A DNA stretch of 64,000 nucleotides from Abelmoschus esculentus (GCA_035048815.1 JAUCBN010000017.1:1484936-1548935), one strand, 5' to 3'; shown: positions 46,133 through 57,805, numbered from the stretch's first letter. Program-made: numbers and translations. The notes: a model not told the origin generated them from the sequence alone.

Positions 46133-46352
46133 CTTAGGGGTCTAAATAGAAAACAAAATCCGTTAATCCTTGAGGTGACCTTCTTTTACGAGTTTCTTGG
46201 CGAGTAGTGGGTGGCAATTTGTTGGCAATAGTTTCTCTATTTTCCAGCACTGTCTTGAAATCAGCTTCCCCACACATGCTCTTTCCCATGCAAAATCGGG
46301 TCATTCATAACATCATGCATATTGGATGTGACATAACATTTTTTCTATTTAT
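46133..46352 (-). repeat. G1 LTR remnant
   Basis: Matches the LTR at about 21800-22005, including CTTGAGGTGACCTTCTTTTA and the end GGTCATTCATAACATCA. It lies directly next to the G1 gag start, so the downstream LTR part and the primer site are missing. The Tekay-like element inserted at its right edge. Confidence 0.6.
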
Positions 46353-46356
46353 TTCA

Positions 46357-49300
46357 TGTAACATCCAAAAATCGGATAGTAAAATGGATCGAATAAATAT
46401 TAAGATAAAAATTAGATCATGTTTTAATTGAATTAAGAAGAGGACCAAATTGATTAAATTAGAAGCTTGAGCATTGTATGATAAAAAGGAGACTTCCTTG
46501 GACTGCCCATTGTAATGAACCATGCCTAGTATATAAATGGGGGGCAAATCAGTCATTTTGCCTTTATTAATGAGTGAACAAAAGTTAGCCCAAATTCACC
46601 CACTTCCCTTCATTTTCACGTGAATTAGAGAAAGAAGAAGGGAGAGAGAGAGCTTCACCTTCTTCATTGTTTCATCTTCATAAGCAAAGGAAAGAAGATT
46701 TAAAGTTCTTGCATGGTTAGGAAAGGTGATAGAAGAGCAAGCCTAGCTATTTTGGTAAGTCTATCTTTCCCTAAACCTAAAATTATAGGGTTTGAGCATT
46801 TGGGATTTTTAATGTTATATGATGCCTTGATGTTAGATTAGGGGTTTTAATTAGTTGGGTTTAGCTTTTGAAGCATGAACGAATTTATTAGGAAGCTTGA
46901 AACCTAGATTTCGTAAATGCTATGTATATGGGTTAAAGGATTCAAATAATGGATGAGGAAGGTGTTAAGTGATGATAAAATTAACTCATAGGTGCTGTAA
47001 AATTGTGAAAATAAGTTTGGATGGGGTTCGGACACTTAGAATAGAAGTTAGCCGAAAATAGCCTAGAAATGCTATTTCGAGTAGCGAACTTCGAGAATTT
47101 CCCTAGGTCGGGATTTAAGAAATTTAGAGCTGAAACTTTAGACAATGAAACTCATGTATACCTAGTTTAAGTGAAAATTTACGGGACCTTAATCCGAGTT
47201 CGGTAGAGAAAGATATAGGCTGTTCCATAGGGCTACCCGAGCAGTCTTGGAAATCCGGCTGGGTCTGTTTCGGATGAAATCCGGAGCTGATCGATTAGGA
47301 ATTAAAATGTAAGGTTAATTTTAACTTGTAGATGATTCTTCTAGCTTTTCAACGAGGTATAATGGACTAAAATCGGACATCGAAGCTAAAAGATATGTTT
47401 GTTTCGCCAAAGGGTAGCGAAACTGTACGTAATAAACAAATATATATGTTTAGATTGGTTAAGCTTGAAAACACTTGAAATAGATGATTGAAAATGTATT
47501 GATACATATATATTGTATATGGATTGTTAGTTAACCCGAGAGAAGAATTTGAAGAGCAAGAGAGGCTCGAAGCAACAAGGAAACGAGGCAAAAGGGTTGC
47601 GATCTACAACCCTTGATAGCTCGGAGAATTGGTGAGTGTGACAAACCTTAGGGTTAGGAACTAGGGTCCTACCATCTTTTACTAATTGAAATTGATATGT
47701 CATGTAAATTGATTAATCCATATTCAGTAAAAAGGGAATGAGGACTAATGTAAAATAACTTGTTTATTGAATAACTTGCTTACTAGAGTATTAGAACTAG
47801 CTTAGCACATATGCATTGCTTGGAAATGTCGAGGTAAGTAACGGCACGCGGCTACGAATGTCAGGTATGCAAACCATACATGGAGCATGATTGTAATGAT
47901 ATGTTCATCGGTTGATAGCATGATATGCATGTTATTGTTATTATGATGTATATGTATTGGTGACATGTTATGAACATTTGACATTGTTAATGTGAAGTGA
48001 ATTGCTTAGAGGAAATGATTGAAGCATGATAAATTGCCTTTGTTATAGCTTGTATTGGATACTTGCTCATGATAATATGAACTTGATTACATGATTTAGA
48101 AAGAAAAAAAATGATCAAATGGATATTGAATTGCTATTGAGCCTTGGTCTATAGTGGTCATAGGTAGTACGGTATGCCTAGGGTCTTGAGCTCATTGTTT
48201 AGTGCTTAGCACTCTTGTTCAGTACTATGGGTACCGTGATTTGGTGGTTAGTCACCAAGTGTTAGATACCTTCGGTATCTCTTGTTATTATCTTTATGAT
48301 ACTCTTGTTAGTGCCTTTGTGATACTCTTGTTTAGTGTCTTCGTGACACTCTTGATGACTCGCTTACCTTGTCCTACTATACCAAGGCAATACACGAAAC
48401 TAAAATGAGAAATTAAAGATTGAATGTAAATTGAAGGTACATGCATTGGCTTGAAAAATGTTGACACTTGATCATTGATATTGAGCATTGGAATGTGATT
48501 ATTGCTATGAGTAGCACTTGATTGAGAAATGATTATTGATATGGGAAAATGAATATATGGCTGAGTGTAGCCCTTGTTATGAACGATTATTGAACTTGAG
48601 AAATGAAAATGAGTGATGAGATAGGTGCATTGATTTTATGCTAGCTTGAGCATATTGAACATGACATCGATAGGAATGTTAGAAATGTAAGCATGAAAGC
48701 ATGAAAGCATATTGCCTATGAAATTGGTTATGGATGAACTTGTACATTGTAAGAATTAATGCCATGAATTGTTACATTTGCTTAGTTGAAGCATGTCATT
48801 TTAATGCCATGATCTTGATATGATGATTGAAATAAACATGTTGTTTGTTATATGTTTATGTCTAATATGGTTAGACTAGGGCTGCCTCACTAAGTACTTC
48901 TTAGTACTTACACTCTCTTGTTTCCTCCTTCCCAAAACAATAGGTAATCGAGCTAGAGAGTTTGATCAAGATTGAACCGGAGCAAGGGCACAAAGCAAGC
49001 TAGAGTATGGTATTTTGAACTCTTGTTCACTCCTAGAATGGTGGCATTAGTGATCACATTTTGTTAGTTCATGCATTTGAGGGCTTGGCTCATTGGCTTG
49101 TATATATATTTGTGCATGAGTTTTGTTCATTGACTTGGTTTGTAAGCCATAAGGCAACACCATGTGTTGGTTAGCTTTTGATATGGTTGAGGATTGCTCA
49201 TGGAGTCTTAGCTAGGTTGATGAATGTTAATATGCAAATGACGAGCCGTATGGTCTAACATGTAGGTCATGAGGCTAAGGTAGGATTAACTAATGGTCAT

Positions 49301-50371
49301 GGACATGGTAATGTAAAATTTGATTAGACAATGGCATAAGGTTGCACCTAGAGGAGTCCTTGTCATATGTATATGGTAAGTGTGTATACATTTAAGTTAA
49401 AGAGAAGTTAGTTAGATTGCCATGGAGTAAAATGAAATAACATAAGCGTTAGATTGTTCAATGGCTAAAACTAATGATACTAGACTTAGTAAGTGGTCTA
49501 GGTAAGATGCTAGGGTTGCCTAGTGTATTGGATATGTCCCTTAATGGTCTAGGGGTGAAATGAGATTCAATGTAAGCCTATAGAAATGTGTCTAAGTGTT
49601 CAAAGGCTTGAAATTTCCCATTTCGAGCAGGGGTATCGATACCACTAGCTTGAGTATCGATACCACCCTTGGCAGAAACTTTTGGTACCGATGCTTGTTT
49701 CGATACCAAACCTTCATGGCTTAAGCCTTGAATTTATTAGGAAGGCCAATATCGATACCTGATTCGATACTGGAGCTTCCAAAAACTTTTGGTACCGATG
49801 CTTGTTTCGATACCAAACCTTCATGCCTTAAGCCTTGAATTCATTAGGAATGCCAGTATCGATACCTGGTTCGATACTGGAGCTTCCAGAAACTTTTGGT
49901 ACCGATACTTGTATCGAAATAGGCTCCCCAGCCTTGGTCAATGAGTCAACGTAGGCAACCTGTATCAAAACCAGAATCAATACCCCTGTTCTGATACCTT
50001 CTTATAGGGGTATCGATACCTATAGCTAATGTAGTCAAATTTGAAAATAAAAATTGACTTAATCGAAAAGATAATATCAAGGGGTGATTAAACTAATTGA
50101 AATAAGATCTATGTTGAGACTTAAATTGATAGTACGTTAACATTAAATGGTAAGAACGAATTGAATAATAGTTAATTTAGAGTGGACGAGCAGGTTCGTA
50201 ATTGAAAAGTTTTATATTGGACTCGAAATTGGTAACCATTATAATTAATTGACTAGAATTAACTTATAGTTCAGTAAAACATTTTATAATTAAACTCAAG
50301 ATTAGTCTAAATTACAAGTACGAATGTCCGGTCGACATCTTCATCTCCTAATCCGGGGCGAGGATGTCACA
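46357..50371 (+). repeat. Tekay-like 5' LTR, about 4.0 kb
   Basis: From TGTAACATCC to GGATGTCACA. A TATA box (GTATATAAATGG) is at about 46528-46539. The LTR includes long TG/AT-rich DNA with no coding frame. A 107-bp tandem repeat (49676 to about 49900) is embedded in a TATCGATA palindrome field (about 49630-50025). No other LTR in the window is comparable in length. Confidence 0.9.
49630..50025. repeat. TATCGATA palindrome field with 107-bp tandem repeat
   Basis: Perfect 12-bp palindromes GGTATCGATACC begin at 49632 and recur. Longer units (start positions 49676, 49783 and 49890, period 107) each hold GGTACCGATGCTTGTTTCGA and, except the partial third, ATCGATACCTG(A/G)TTCGATAC. The same field occurs in the 3' LTR at about 54975-55365. 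The half-site GGTATCGA is shared with the Sirevirus LTRs. Confidence 0.85.
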
Positions 50372-50526
50372 TTTTTTTTGGTATCAAAGCTTTCGGTTAC
50401 ATGATTCTCGGGCCGAAAGTAATATGCATGCATCATATAGGATTGAAGTATTCCACCTAGGAGTTTTTATACCATACTTGCTTGTGTTCTTGTTTAATTG
50501 AATAAATTTTGTCTATCTTTTATAGT

Positions 50527-51873
50527 ATGGCTGAAACGAGACTGGCCTTGGGAGATAAAAGTCCCGAGGGCTTGTCTAATGAGAATGAAAGCTTGAGGAT
50601 GGAACCGAATACTCCATTAGAACAAGAGCCACCACCGGTGGAAGCTGCCCCTGAGCCGGTAGCCCCGGTTGTACAAGATGTTCAAAGAGAATGTCTCCTG
50701 AGCATGAAGGGGATGTTTGACCAATTAATATCTGATATGAGGCAGGATCGTCCTCCTGCTCCTGTTAATGTTGTACCTAAGGCACCCATCGAGAAGCTTG
50801 CCCGTTACCGAGCCTTTACCTTTGCGGGTGTTAACGAGGAAAAGCCTGAAGAGCCCGAACAGTGGTTAGAGAGGACCACTCAAATCCTGACCAAACAATT
50901 GCAGTGCTTAGATGAGCATAAATTGGAGTGTGCTATATCGCTTCTAGCTGATGAAGCCTTGAGCTGGTGGGAGATTACAACCTTGACTGCTCCTACCGAT
51001 TCTGTCACTTGGGACTTCTTTGTAGAGGATTTCAGGAAGAAGTATATTAGTGAGCAATACTTGGCCGAAAGGAGAAGACGATTCATGTATCTGAAGCAGG
51101 CTAATAGGCCTATTAAACAGTACGTGGCAGACTTTGGTAAGTACTGCAAATATAGTGCAGAGTACATCAAAACTGAGAAACAAAAATGTCAGATGTTTAT
51201 CGATGGGCTGAATGATGAGATGAGCCCCATGTTTACCGCTTTGGGGATTACTGACTTTCAAATTTTGGTCAATCAGGCCATTGCTACCGAAGCAAAGATG
51301 AAAGCTTCGGAAAAGAGAAATGGTGGAAATAGAGACGATAAGAAACGTAAATTGGAGGATAGATCAGATTGGAAGGTGAAGAGAGCCAAGCATCAGAAAG
51401 AGGGCTCCTCAACCTACCATAATGAGTCCAAAATTAACTATGTGCCGAGACCTCAGTCGGCCAATAGACCATCAGCCTCGATTGCTTCTGTTCATAGCAC
51501 AGGGAACTCTAGAAAAGCTTCTGCTTGTCAGTATTGTCATAAATTTCATGCTAGTCCTTGTCGACTCCAGATGAAGCTGTGTTATGCATGTGGTGGGTCA
51601 GACCACTTTGTTAGGGATTGCCCTCAGAACCCAAATAGAGGCACACCCCAGTCTCGTGCCTATCAGAGTCCTCCACTTCAGAACCGAAAAAAGGGCCCCG
51701 AACAGGCCCATTCTGGGAATCAAAGTAGAGGAAAAGACCGTCAATCAGCCCCTCCTCGTCAAGGATCTCAAGCTCCTGCTAGAATGTACCATGTTCGTGG
51801 TAGAGAGGAGGAAGATTCTCCCGATGTTATTGCAGGTACCATCGAATTAAATTTGAGTCCTGCATATGCTTGA
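50527..51873 (+). pseudogene. Tekay-like gag (in frame with pol, stop at protease)
   Basis: I start at ATG 50527 (MAETRLALGDKSPEG); another in-frame ATG is at 50509. A Pro-rich N-terminus is followed by the gag domain (YRAFTFAGVNEEKPEEPEQWLERT, DEALSWWE, FRKKYISEQYLAERRRRFMYL), a Lys-rich linker, and a zinc knuckle CYACGGSDHFVRDC (about 51583-51624). The frame runs to TGA at 51871, immediately before the protease motif IDSGSTYSF in the same frame. The stop is therefore a lesion rather than the natural gag end. Confidence 0.9.
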
Positions 51874-53412
51874 ATAGATTCAGGATCTACCTATTCTTTT
51901 GTATGTTCTAGAATGCTTGTAAAGGTTAAGTTAGAGCCTCAAAATATTGATAGGGGCCTTGTAGTATCAAACCCAATAGGAGGAATAATGAGTGTCAATC
52001 TTGTTTGTAAAGACTCCCCGATTACAATTCGAAATATTCCTTTTCGAATTGATCTATTTGTGCTAACGGAATGTAAGTTTGACCTAGTAGTGGGGTTAGA
52101 CTGGTTGACCAAACATGAAGCTTGGATCGATTGTCAGAATCGAAAATTGTATCTTCGGGGATTGGGAAAGGAATTGATTCTCCTAATTGATAAGAAGCCG
52201 ACCTCAATTTTTGCTGCAATGGTTATGCAAGATGAATACGACTTCGGATTGCCGAAGATCCCTGTGGTATCCGAGTTTATAGATGTTTTTCCCGAAGAAC
52301 TTCCTGGTCTTCCCCCAACCAGAGAATTGGAATTTGGGATTGAAGTCCATCCTGGGACTAATCCGATATCGATTGCTCCTTATAGAATGAAACCAATAGA
52401 ATTGAAAGAGCTCAAAAAGCAACTCCAAGATCTACAAGATAAAGGATTCATTCATCCTAGATCTTCACCATGGGGTGCTCCCGTTTTGTTTGTAAAGAAG
52501 AAAGACGGTACAATGAGGCTTTGTATTGACTATCGACAATTGAATCGGATGACCATTAAGAAAAAGTACCCATTGCCTAGGATTGAAGATCTATTTGATC
52601 AACTCAAGAAAGCTACGGTATTCTCTCGGATTGATTTTCGATCGGGGTACTATCAGATGAGAGTAAAAGAGGAAGATGTTCCTAAGACGGCTTTTAGAAC
52701 CCGATATGGCCATTTTGAATTCTTGGTGATGTCATTTGGACTAACCAATGCCCCAACTGTGTTTATGGATCTAATGAATCGAATGTTTAAGCCTCATCTT
52801 GATAAGTTTGTGGTCGTCTTTATTGATGACATTCTGATGTATTCACGAAATAAGGAGGAACACTCAGAACACCTTCGGGTTGTCTTGCGGACACTTCGGG
52901 AACGAAAAATGTTTGCCAAGTTCTCCAAGTGTGAGTTCTGGTTATCGGAAGTGTCATTCCTTGGCCATGTTATCTCGGCAGAAGGAATCAAAGTTGGTGC
53001 AAAGAAAGTGCAAACCATTTTGGACTGGAGACCACCGAGAAATGTTAGTGAGGTTAGAAGTTTTCTTGGTTTAGCCGGGTATTATAGAAGGTTTGTTAAG
53101 GGATTTTCCACTATTGCCTTTCCCTTAACCAAGCTTCTCCGGAAAGATAAATTGTATGAATGGTCAGAGGACCAACAAAGAAGCTTTGACCAGCTTAAGC
53201 AAGCCTTGACCCATGCTCCTGTACTTATTCAATCGGAATCTGGTAAAGAATTTACTGTGTATAGTGATGCTTCATACTCGGGACTAGGTTGTGTCCTAAT
53301 GCAGGGAAACAATGTGGTTGCTTATGCATCAAGGCAATTGAAGCCTCATGAATTGAACTACCCGACTCATGATCTCGAATTAGCTGCTATCATATTTACT
53401 CTCAAGATATGA
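51874..53412 (+). pseudogene. Tekay-like pol: protease, RT, start of RNase H
   Basis: Protease IDSGSTYSFV (51877 on), then DLVVGLDWL. RT shows GAPVLFVKKKDGTMRLCIDYRQLN, FSRIDFRSGYYQMRV, LVMSFGLTNAP and catalytic FIDDILMYS (about 52819-52845), then GHVISAEGIK and FLGLAGYYRRFVKGFS. RNase H opens with YSDASYSGLGCVLMQ. TGA at 53410 sits where Trp is usual before RHYLYG. About 500 uninterrupted codons make this the best preserved RT in the window. Confidence 0.92.
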
Positions 53413-53935
53413 AGACATTACTTATATGGTGAGAAGTGTTACCTATACAACGATCACAAAAGCCTTAAATACCTCCTAACCCAGAAGGATTTGAATTTGA
53501 GGCAAAGAAGATGGATGAAATTGCTAAAAGATTATGACTTGGTCATTGATTACCATCTTGGAAAGGCCAACGTGGTGGTCGATGCTCTTAGTCGTAAACC
53601 GACCTTGGGTAAGCTATTTAATAATTTTGAAATGTTATAAGCTTCCTTTGAGTAATCGTATCTGATTAAAGATTTTCTTGTAGCCCCAAACTCGATTAAT
53701 GTTCACCTTCGAGTGTATCGAAAGCAAGGATATTTGTCTGAACTTCAGATTTAATCTGATCTGATTACGAGGATCAAAGATCTTCAGCAATCTAATTCTG
53801 AGCTTCATGCTATTGCTTGAAAGCTTGATTCGAAAGCTAATGTCGAATTCTTCCTCAAATCAAATGGATTGCTCTACTTTAGAGATAGAGTATGTGTACC
53901 AAATAATGAGGAATTAAAAAGAGATATATAAGGAT
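53413..53935 (+). pseudogene. End of RNase H and first part of integrase, truncated
   Basis: In the same frame after the stop: RHYLYGEKCYLYNDHKSLKYLL, then WMKLLKDYDLVIDYHLGKANVVVDALSRKPT, then the region before the integrase zinc domain (GLLYFRDRVCVPNNEELKRDI). Further stops include 53638, one near 53751 and one near 53818. The sequence breaks at 53935 at the deletion scar; the integrase core and any chromodomain are lost. Confidence 0.88.
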
Positions 53936-54021
53936 CGGTTATTGATTAACCACTAAAATTTTAAAAAGAGATAGAGTATGTGTACCAAATAATGAGGAAT
54001 TAAAAAGAGATATATAAGGAT
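53881..54021. repeat. 55-bp direct repeat with 31-bp filler at deletion junction
   Basis: 53881-53935 is repeated exactly at 53967-54021, separated by 31 bases (53936-53966). The second copy runs through GATAGGA directly into the 3' LTR, which resumes at a point matching about 48669 of the 5' LTR. The filler contains GGTTATTGAT, also found in the 3' LTR at about 54066-54075. This looks like template-switching repair of a break. Confidence 0.88.
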
Positions 54022-55713
54022 AGGATTGTTAGAAATGTAAGCATGAAAGCATATTGCCTATAAAATTGGTTATTGATGAACTTGTACATTGTAAGAATTA
54101 ATGCCATGAATTGTTACATTTGCTTAATTGAAGCATGTCATTTTAATGCCATGATCTTGATATGATGATTGAAATAAGCATGTTGTTTGTTATATGTTTA
54201 TGTCTAATATGGTTAGACTAGGGCTGCCTCACTAAGTACTTCTTAGTACTTACAGACTCTCGTTTCCTCCTTCCCAAAACAACAGGTAATCGAGCTAGAG
54301 AGTTAGATCAAGATTGAACCGGAGCAAGGGCACAAAGCAAGCTAGAGTATGGTATTTTGAACTCTTGTTCACTCCTAGAATGGTGGCATTAGTGATCACA
54401 TTTTGTTAGTTCATGCATTTGAGGGCTTGGCTCATTGGCTTGTATATATATTTGTGCATGAGTTTTGTTCATTGACTTGGTTTGTAAGCCATAAGGCAAC
54501 ACCATGTGCTGGTTAGCTTTTGATATGGTTGAGGATTGCTCATGGAGTCTTAGCTAGGTTGATGTATGTTAATATGCAACTGACGAGCCCTATGGTCTAA
54601 CATGTAGGTCATGAGGCTAAGGTAGGATTAACTAATGGTCATGGACATGGTAATGTAAAATTTGATTAGACAATGGCATAAGGTTGTACCTAGAGGAGTC
54701 CTTGTCATACGTATATGGTAAGTGTGTATACATTTAAGTTAAAGAGAAGTTAGTTAGATTGCCATAGAGTAAAATGAAATAACACAAGTGTTAGATTGTT
54801 CAATGGCTAAAACTAATGATACTAGACTTAGTAAGTGGTCTAGGTAAGATGCTAGGTTCGCCTAGTGTATTGGATATGTCCCTTAATGGTCTAGGGGTGA
54901 AATGAGATTCAATGTAAGCCTATAGAAATATGTCTAAGTGTTCAAAGGCTTGAAATTTGCCCATTTCGAGCAAGGGTATCGATACCACTAGCTTGGGTAT
55001 CGATACCACCCTTGGTAGAAACTTTTGGTACCGATGCTTGTTTCGATACCAAACCTTCATGCCTTAAGCCTTGAATTCATTAGGAAGGCCAGTATCGATA
55101 CCTGGTTCGATACTGGAGCTTCCAGGAACTTTTGGTACCAATACTTGTTTCGATACCAAACCTTTATGCCTTAAGCCTTGAATTTATTAGGAAGGCCAGT
55201 ATCGATACCTGGTTTGATACTGGAGCTTCTAGAAACTTTTGGTACCGATACTTGTATCGAAACAAGCTCCCCAGCCTTGGTTAACGAGTCAACATAGGCA
55301 ACCTGTATCGAAACCAGAATCGATACCCCTGTTCCGATACCTTCCTATAGGGGTATCGATACCTATAGCTAATGTTGTCAATTTGAAAATGAAAATTGAC
55401 TTAATCGAAAAGATAATATCAAGGGGTGATTAAACTAATTGAAATGAGATCTATGTTGAGACTTAAATTGATAGTACGTTAACATGAAATGGTAAGAACG
55501 AATTGAATAATAGTTAATTTAGAGTGGACGAGCAGGTTCGTAATTGAAAAGTTTTAAATTGGACTCGAAATTGGTACCCATTACAATTAATTGACTAGAA
55601 TTAACTTACAGTTCACCAAAACATTTTATAATTAAACTCAAGTTTGGTTTAAATTACAAGTACGAATGTCCGATCGACACCTCCGTCTCCTAACCCGGGG
55701 CGAGGATGTCACA
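54018..55713 (+). repeat. Tekay-like 3' LTR, right-hand 1.7 kb only
   Basis: Matches 48669-50371 of the 5' LTR with scattered substitutions and ends CGAGGATGTCACA followed by the second tttca. The first 2.3 kb, including the TATA box, is deleted. Confidence 0.92.
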
Positions 55714-56031
55714 TTTCATGTATGCATAATTAGTCTATTTTGTTATGTAATAGTTATAGTGTGCACTTTATTTTTATATATTTAATAAGATGTATTTCTT
55801 GTATATTTAGTTTCTACATTATTACATCGTCATAGTTATTACATAATTAATAAGATGCATTTTTTTATATTTCGTTGTTATATTATTACATATTTATAGT
55901 TGCATGATTAACTTTCATACACATTTATGTCACAAATTAGTGTATTATTATTATGTCCTAAATATTTATTTATGTCTTATAGAACATGTATCGGAAGATA
56001 AAAGTTAGAAATACAAAAGGAGCAATAAAGG

Positions 56032-56937
56032 TAGGGATGGCAAATGGATATAGTTTTGCAGATTCTGTATTGTACCTGCCTCAATCGGGGTACGGATGGG
56101 TATGAATTTAGTGGGTAGTGGGCGAGCAAGGATATAAAAATTCATACCCATCATGAGTAGAGGGTAGGTAGTGGGCGAGCAAGGATATAAAAATTCATAC
56201 CCATCATGAGTAGAGGGTAGGTAGTGGGTTTAAGACATTACCCACACCATATTTACCCGCCTCAAATCTTGTCACCTCACATCCTCCGTCATATGAATTT
56301 TGAACTATTTATATTTGTAGATTTTGATTATACTTTTTATTATTGTATTTTATATACTAACATATTAGTTTGTTTTAAAATCTACTTTAATCCATAAGCT
56401 TATAAACTTCGAACTCAATTAATTTAGTTTGAAAAAAATGATGATTTATGATCGAGCTTAAATTAATAAAGTTGTAAATTTGTAATACTTATGGATAATT
56501 TGAATTTATAAATGTATAAATATGTTTTAGCTAAGTGAGCTATATATAATTAGTTAATTATAGTTAAGTAGATTTGTGCCGGTAAAAATGTGCTTTAGTT
56601 AAGTTAGTTAGATGTAGTTAAATTTATATTGTTATAAATGTATTATATATACACTTGATTAGTCAATGAAGTATGTAAAATTTTACTATTCTTTACAAAA
56701 GTCTATGATTTATTTTTATATAATTTGGTTTAGTGGTTGCTTGTAAACAGGTACAAACGGATACTATTTTAGTGGTTGGTGCGGAGATAAATTTGAGAAT
56801 GTATCTACGTTGATGAGTGTAGATTTAAAATTTGTATTCGGTGTAAGTTATACGTAAGTAGTGAATATAAAAATTTTAATTAGGTATGGATATGAGGAAG
56901 AGTTATCCGCACCCACCCCACTCGTTTATCATCCCTA
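56032..56937. mobile_element. Possible degenerate hAT-like non-autonomous element
   Basis: The left end TAGGGATGGCAAATGG and the right end CGTTTATCATCCCTA form imperfect terminal inverted repeats of about 15 bases. Sub-terminal GGGTA / TACCC words (GGGTATG, ACCCATC, CCGCACCCACC) are the style of many plant hAT-derived short elements. An 8-bp target duplication is not evident (AATAAAGG against ATTGATTT). The right end survives in unit A (about 3920-3950) without the left end. No transposase. Could be chance. Confidence 0.35.
56115..56220. repeat. 53-bp tandem duplication
   Basis: Two identical 53-base units start at 56115 and 56168 with GTAGTGGGCGAGCAAGGATA, and a third partial unit starts at 56221. 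It lies inside the possible hAT-like element. Confidence 0.85.
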
Positions 56938-57489
56938 ATTGATTTATGGCTCGCGATCTCAAGGTCATACTTCATCTCATATGGCAATAAATTTAGACAA
57001 AAAAATGCATGAAAGAGAGAATGGAAGCTTCTAGCTAGAATTTTTGTACATTCATAATCTTTGATAATATAATTTAATCTCTTCAATTCATTTTATAGTT
57101 ACCCTTGTATATCCTATAAATAGATCTTATTGTAAAGCATTTGAAATACAGCTTTTCTCGTTCTAATATTATAATCACTAAATTTATCTGGGTTTTAATT
57201 CAAATAAATCTTTTTATACTTTAAAAATTCAATAATAAATTAACAAAAACAAACAAAAATATATACATTATAAAATAAAATCATACAATCCAAAAATCTA
57301 AAAAAATATGTTTTTTTTTTTTATTTCAATTAATTGTCCACTAACAAGTCTAATTCATTGCCCAATCAAACACAAATTTTAATCTGCCCAACCCAATCTA
57401 CTACTTACAAAACACAATATACTAGCCCAACCATTCCTAACTCAATCCGTCTAAACTGGCTAACCCGATTAACCCGACCTGACAGCCTG

Positions 57490-57597
57490 AACCGACCGAC
57501 TCGCTAAACTGGTTACCCCTAAATCGCCTCTTCAGTTTCTTCTTCTTAGAAATTTCCAAGAGTTTCTGGAATAGCAGCCACTTGGCCTTCCCGTGGT
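57490..57597 (-). pseudogene. Exon-like fragment of unknown gene (unit C copy)
   Basis: The minus strand encodes HGKAKWLLFQKLLEIS followed by a Lys/Arg-rich run and FRGNQF, in the same frame as the unit A copy at 4500-4797. The N-terminal two thirds of the unit A frame are missing: the sequence joins the nsLTP-C downstream region at about 57598. Differences from A are mostly single-base. Family unknown. Confidence 0.4.
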
Positions 57598-57805
57598 TGT
57601 TTTTTGCATGATTTATTTTTTCTTAAAAAAAACTCATGAGAAAAGAAAATTAAAACATGTGAATTCAAAAAAATAATTAATACAATAACAATATAGTAAA
57701 AGTGTCATTTTTATTTGAAATTTATAAAAAAATCACCAGTATAATACAATACAAAGAAATTATGAGTATAAAAATATATTTGGATTGACCGTTAATGTGA
57801 AGGTT

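Larger units (their letters stand above)
38806..46352 (-). mobile_element. G1 gypsy of unit B, minus strand, interrupted by copia
   Basis: Internal pieces 38806-39716 (integrase to RNase H) and 43447-46104 (RNase H to gag) are joined exactly at the cattt duplication of the inserted copia. The remnant 46133-46352 is G1-type LTR. The TATA-like CCTTTAAATA complement of the LTR sits close to the gag start, so the R-U5 part and primer site appear deleted. The left end is cut in integrase after the catalytic region. The right end was interrupted by the Tekay-like element at 46357. Confidence 0.85.
46357..55713 (+). mobile_element. Tekay-like Ty3/gypsy with 4-kb 5' LTR, 9.36 kb
   Basis: Perfect target duplication tttca (46352-46356, 55714-55718). 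5' LTR 46357-50371 (about 4.0 kb), initiator-Met-like primer site at 50379-50390 (one mismatch), gag and pol in one frame to the integrase start, then a deletion running into the 3' LTR, of which only the last 1.7 kb remains (54018-55713). The long LTRs and the gag sequence suggest the Tekay/Del chromovirus lineage; the chromodomain region itself is deleted. Few stops in the surviving frame suggest a fairly recent insertion. Confidence 0.92.
36127..55718. repeat. Segmental unit B (nsLTP-B, spacer, G1 with copia)
   Basis: 36135-43441 aligns in order with 55868-64000 of unit C, with unit-specific deletions. The Tekay-like element (46357-55713) was inserted later, in unit B only as far as the window shows. 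Confidence 0.75.
55719..57489. other. Unit C left flank, non-coding
   Basis: AT-rich DNA without a recognisable gene. 55868-56003 matches the start of unit B; 56346-57480 matches unit A (3371-4499). It contains a possible hAT-like insertion (56032-56937) and a 53-bp tandem duplication. Short minus-strand frames (for example 56880-57086) are not conserved in unit A and I do not call them genes. Confidence 0.6.

Noticed and set aside
47367..47984. Short minus-strand frames in the 4-kb LTR
   Set aside because: Low-complexity His/Met/Ile-rich translations of AT-rich LTR DNA, with no domain.
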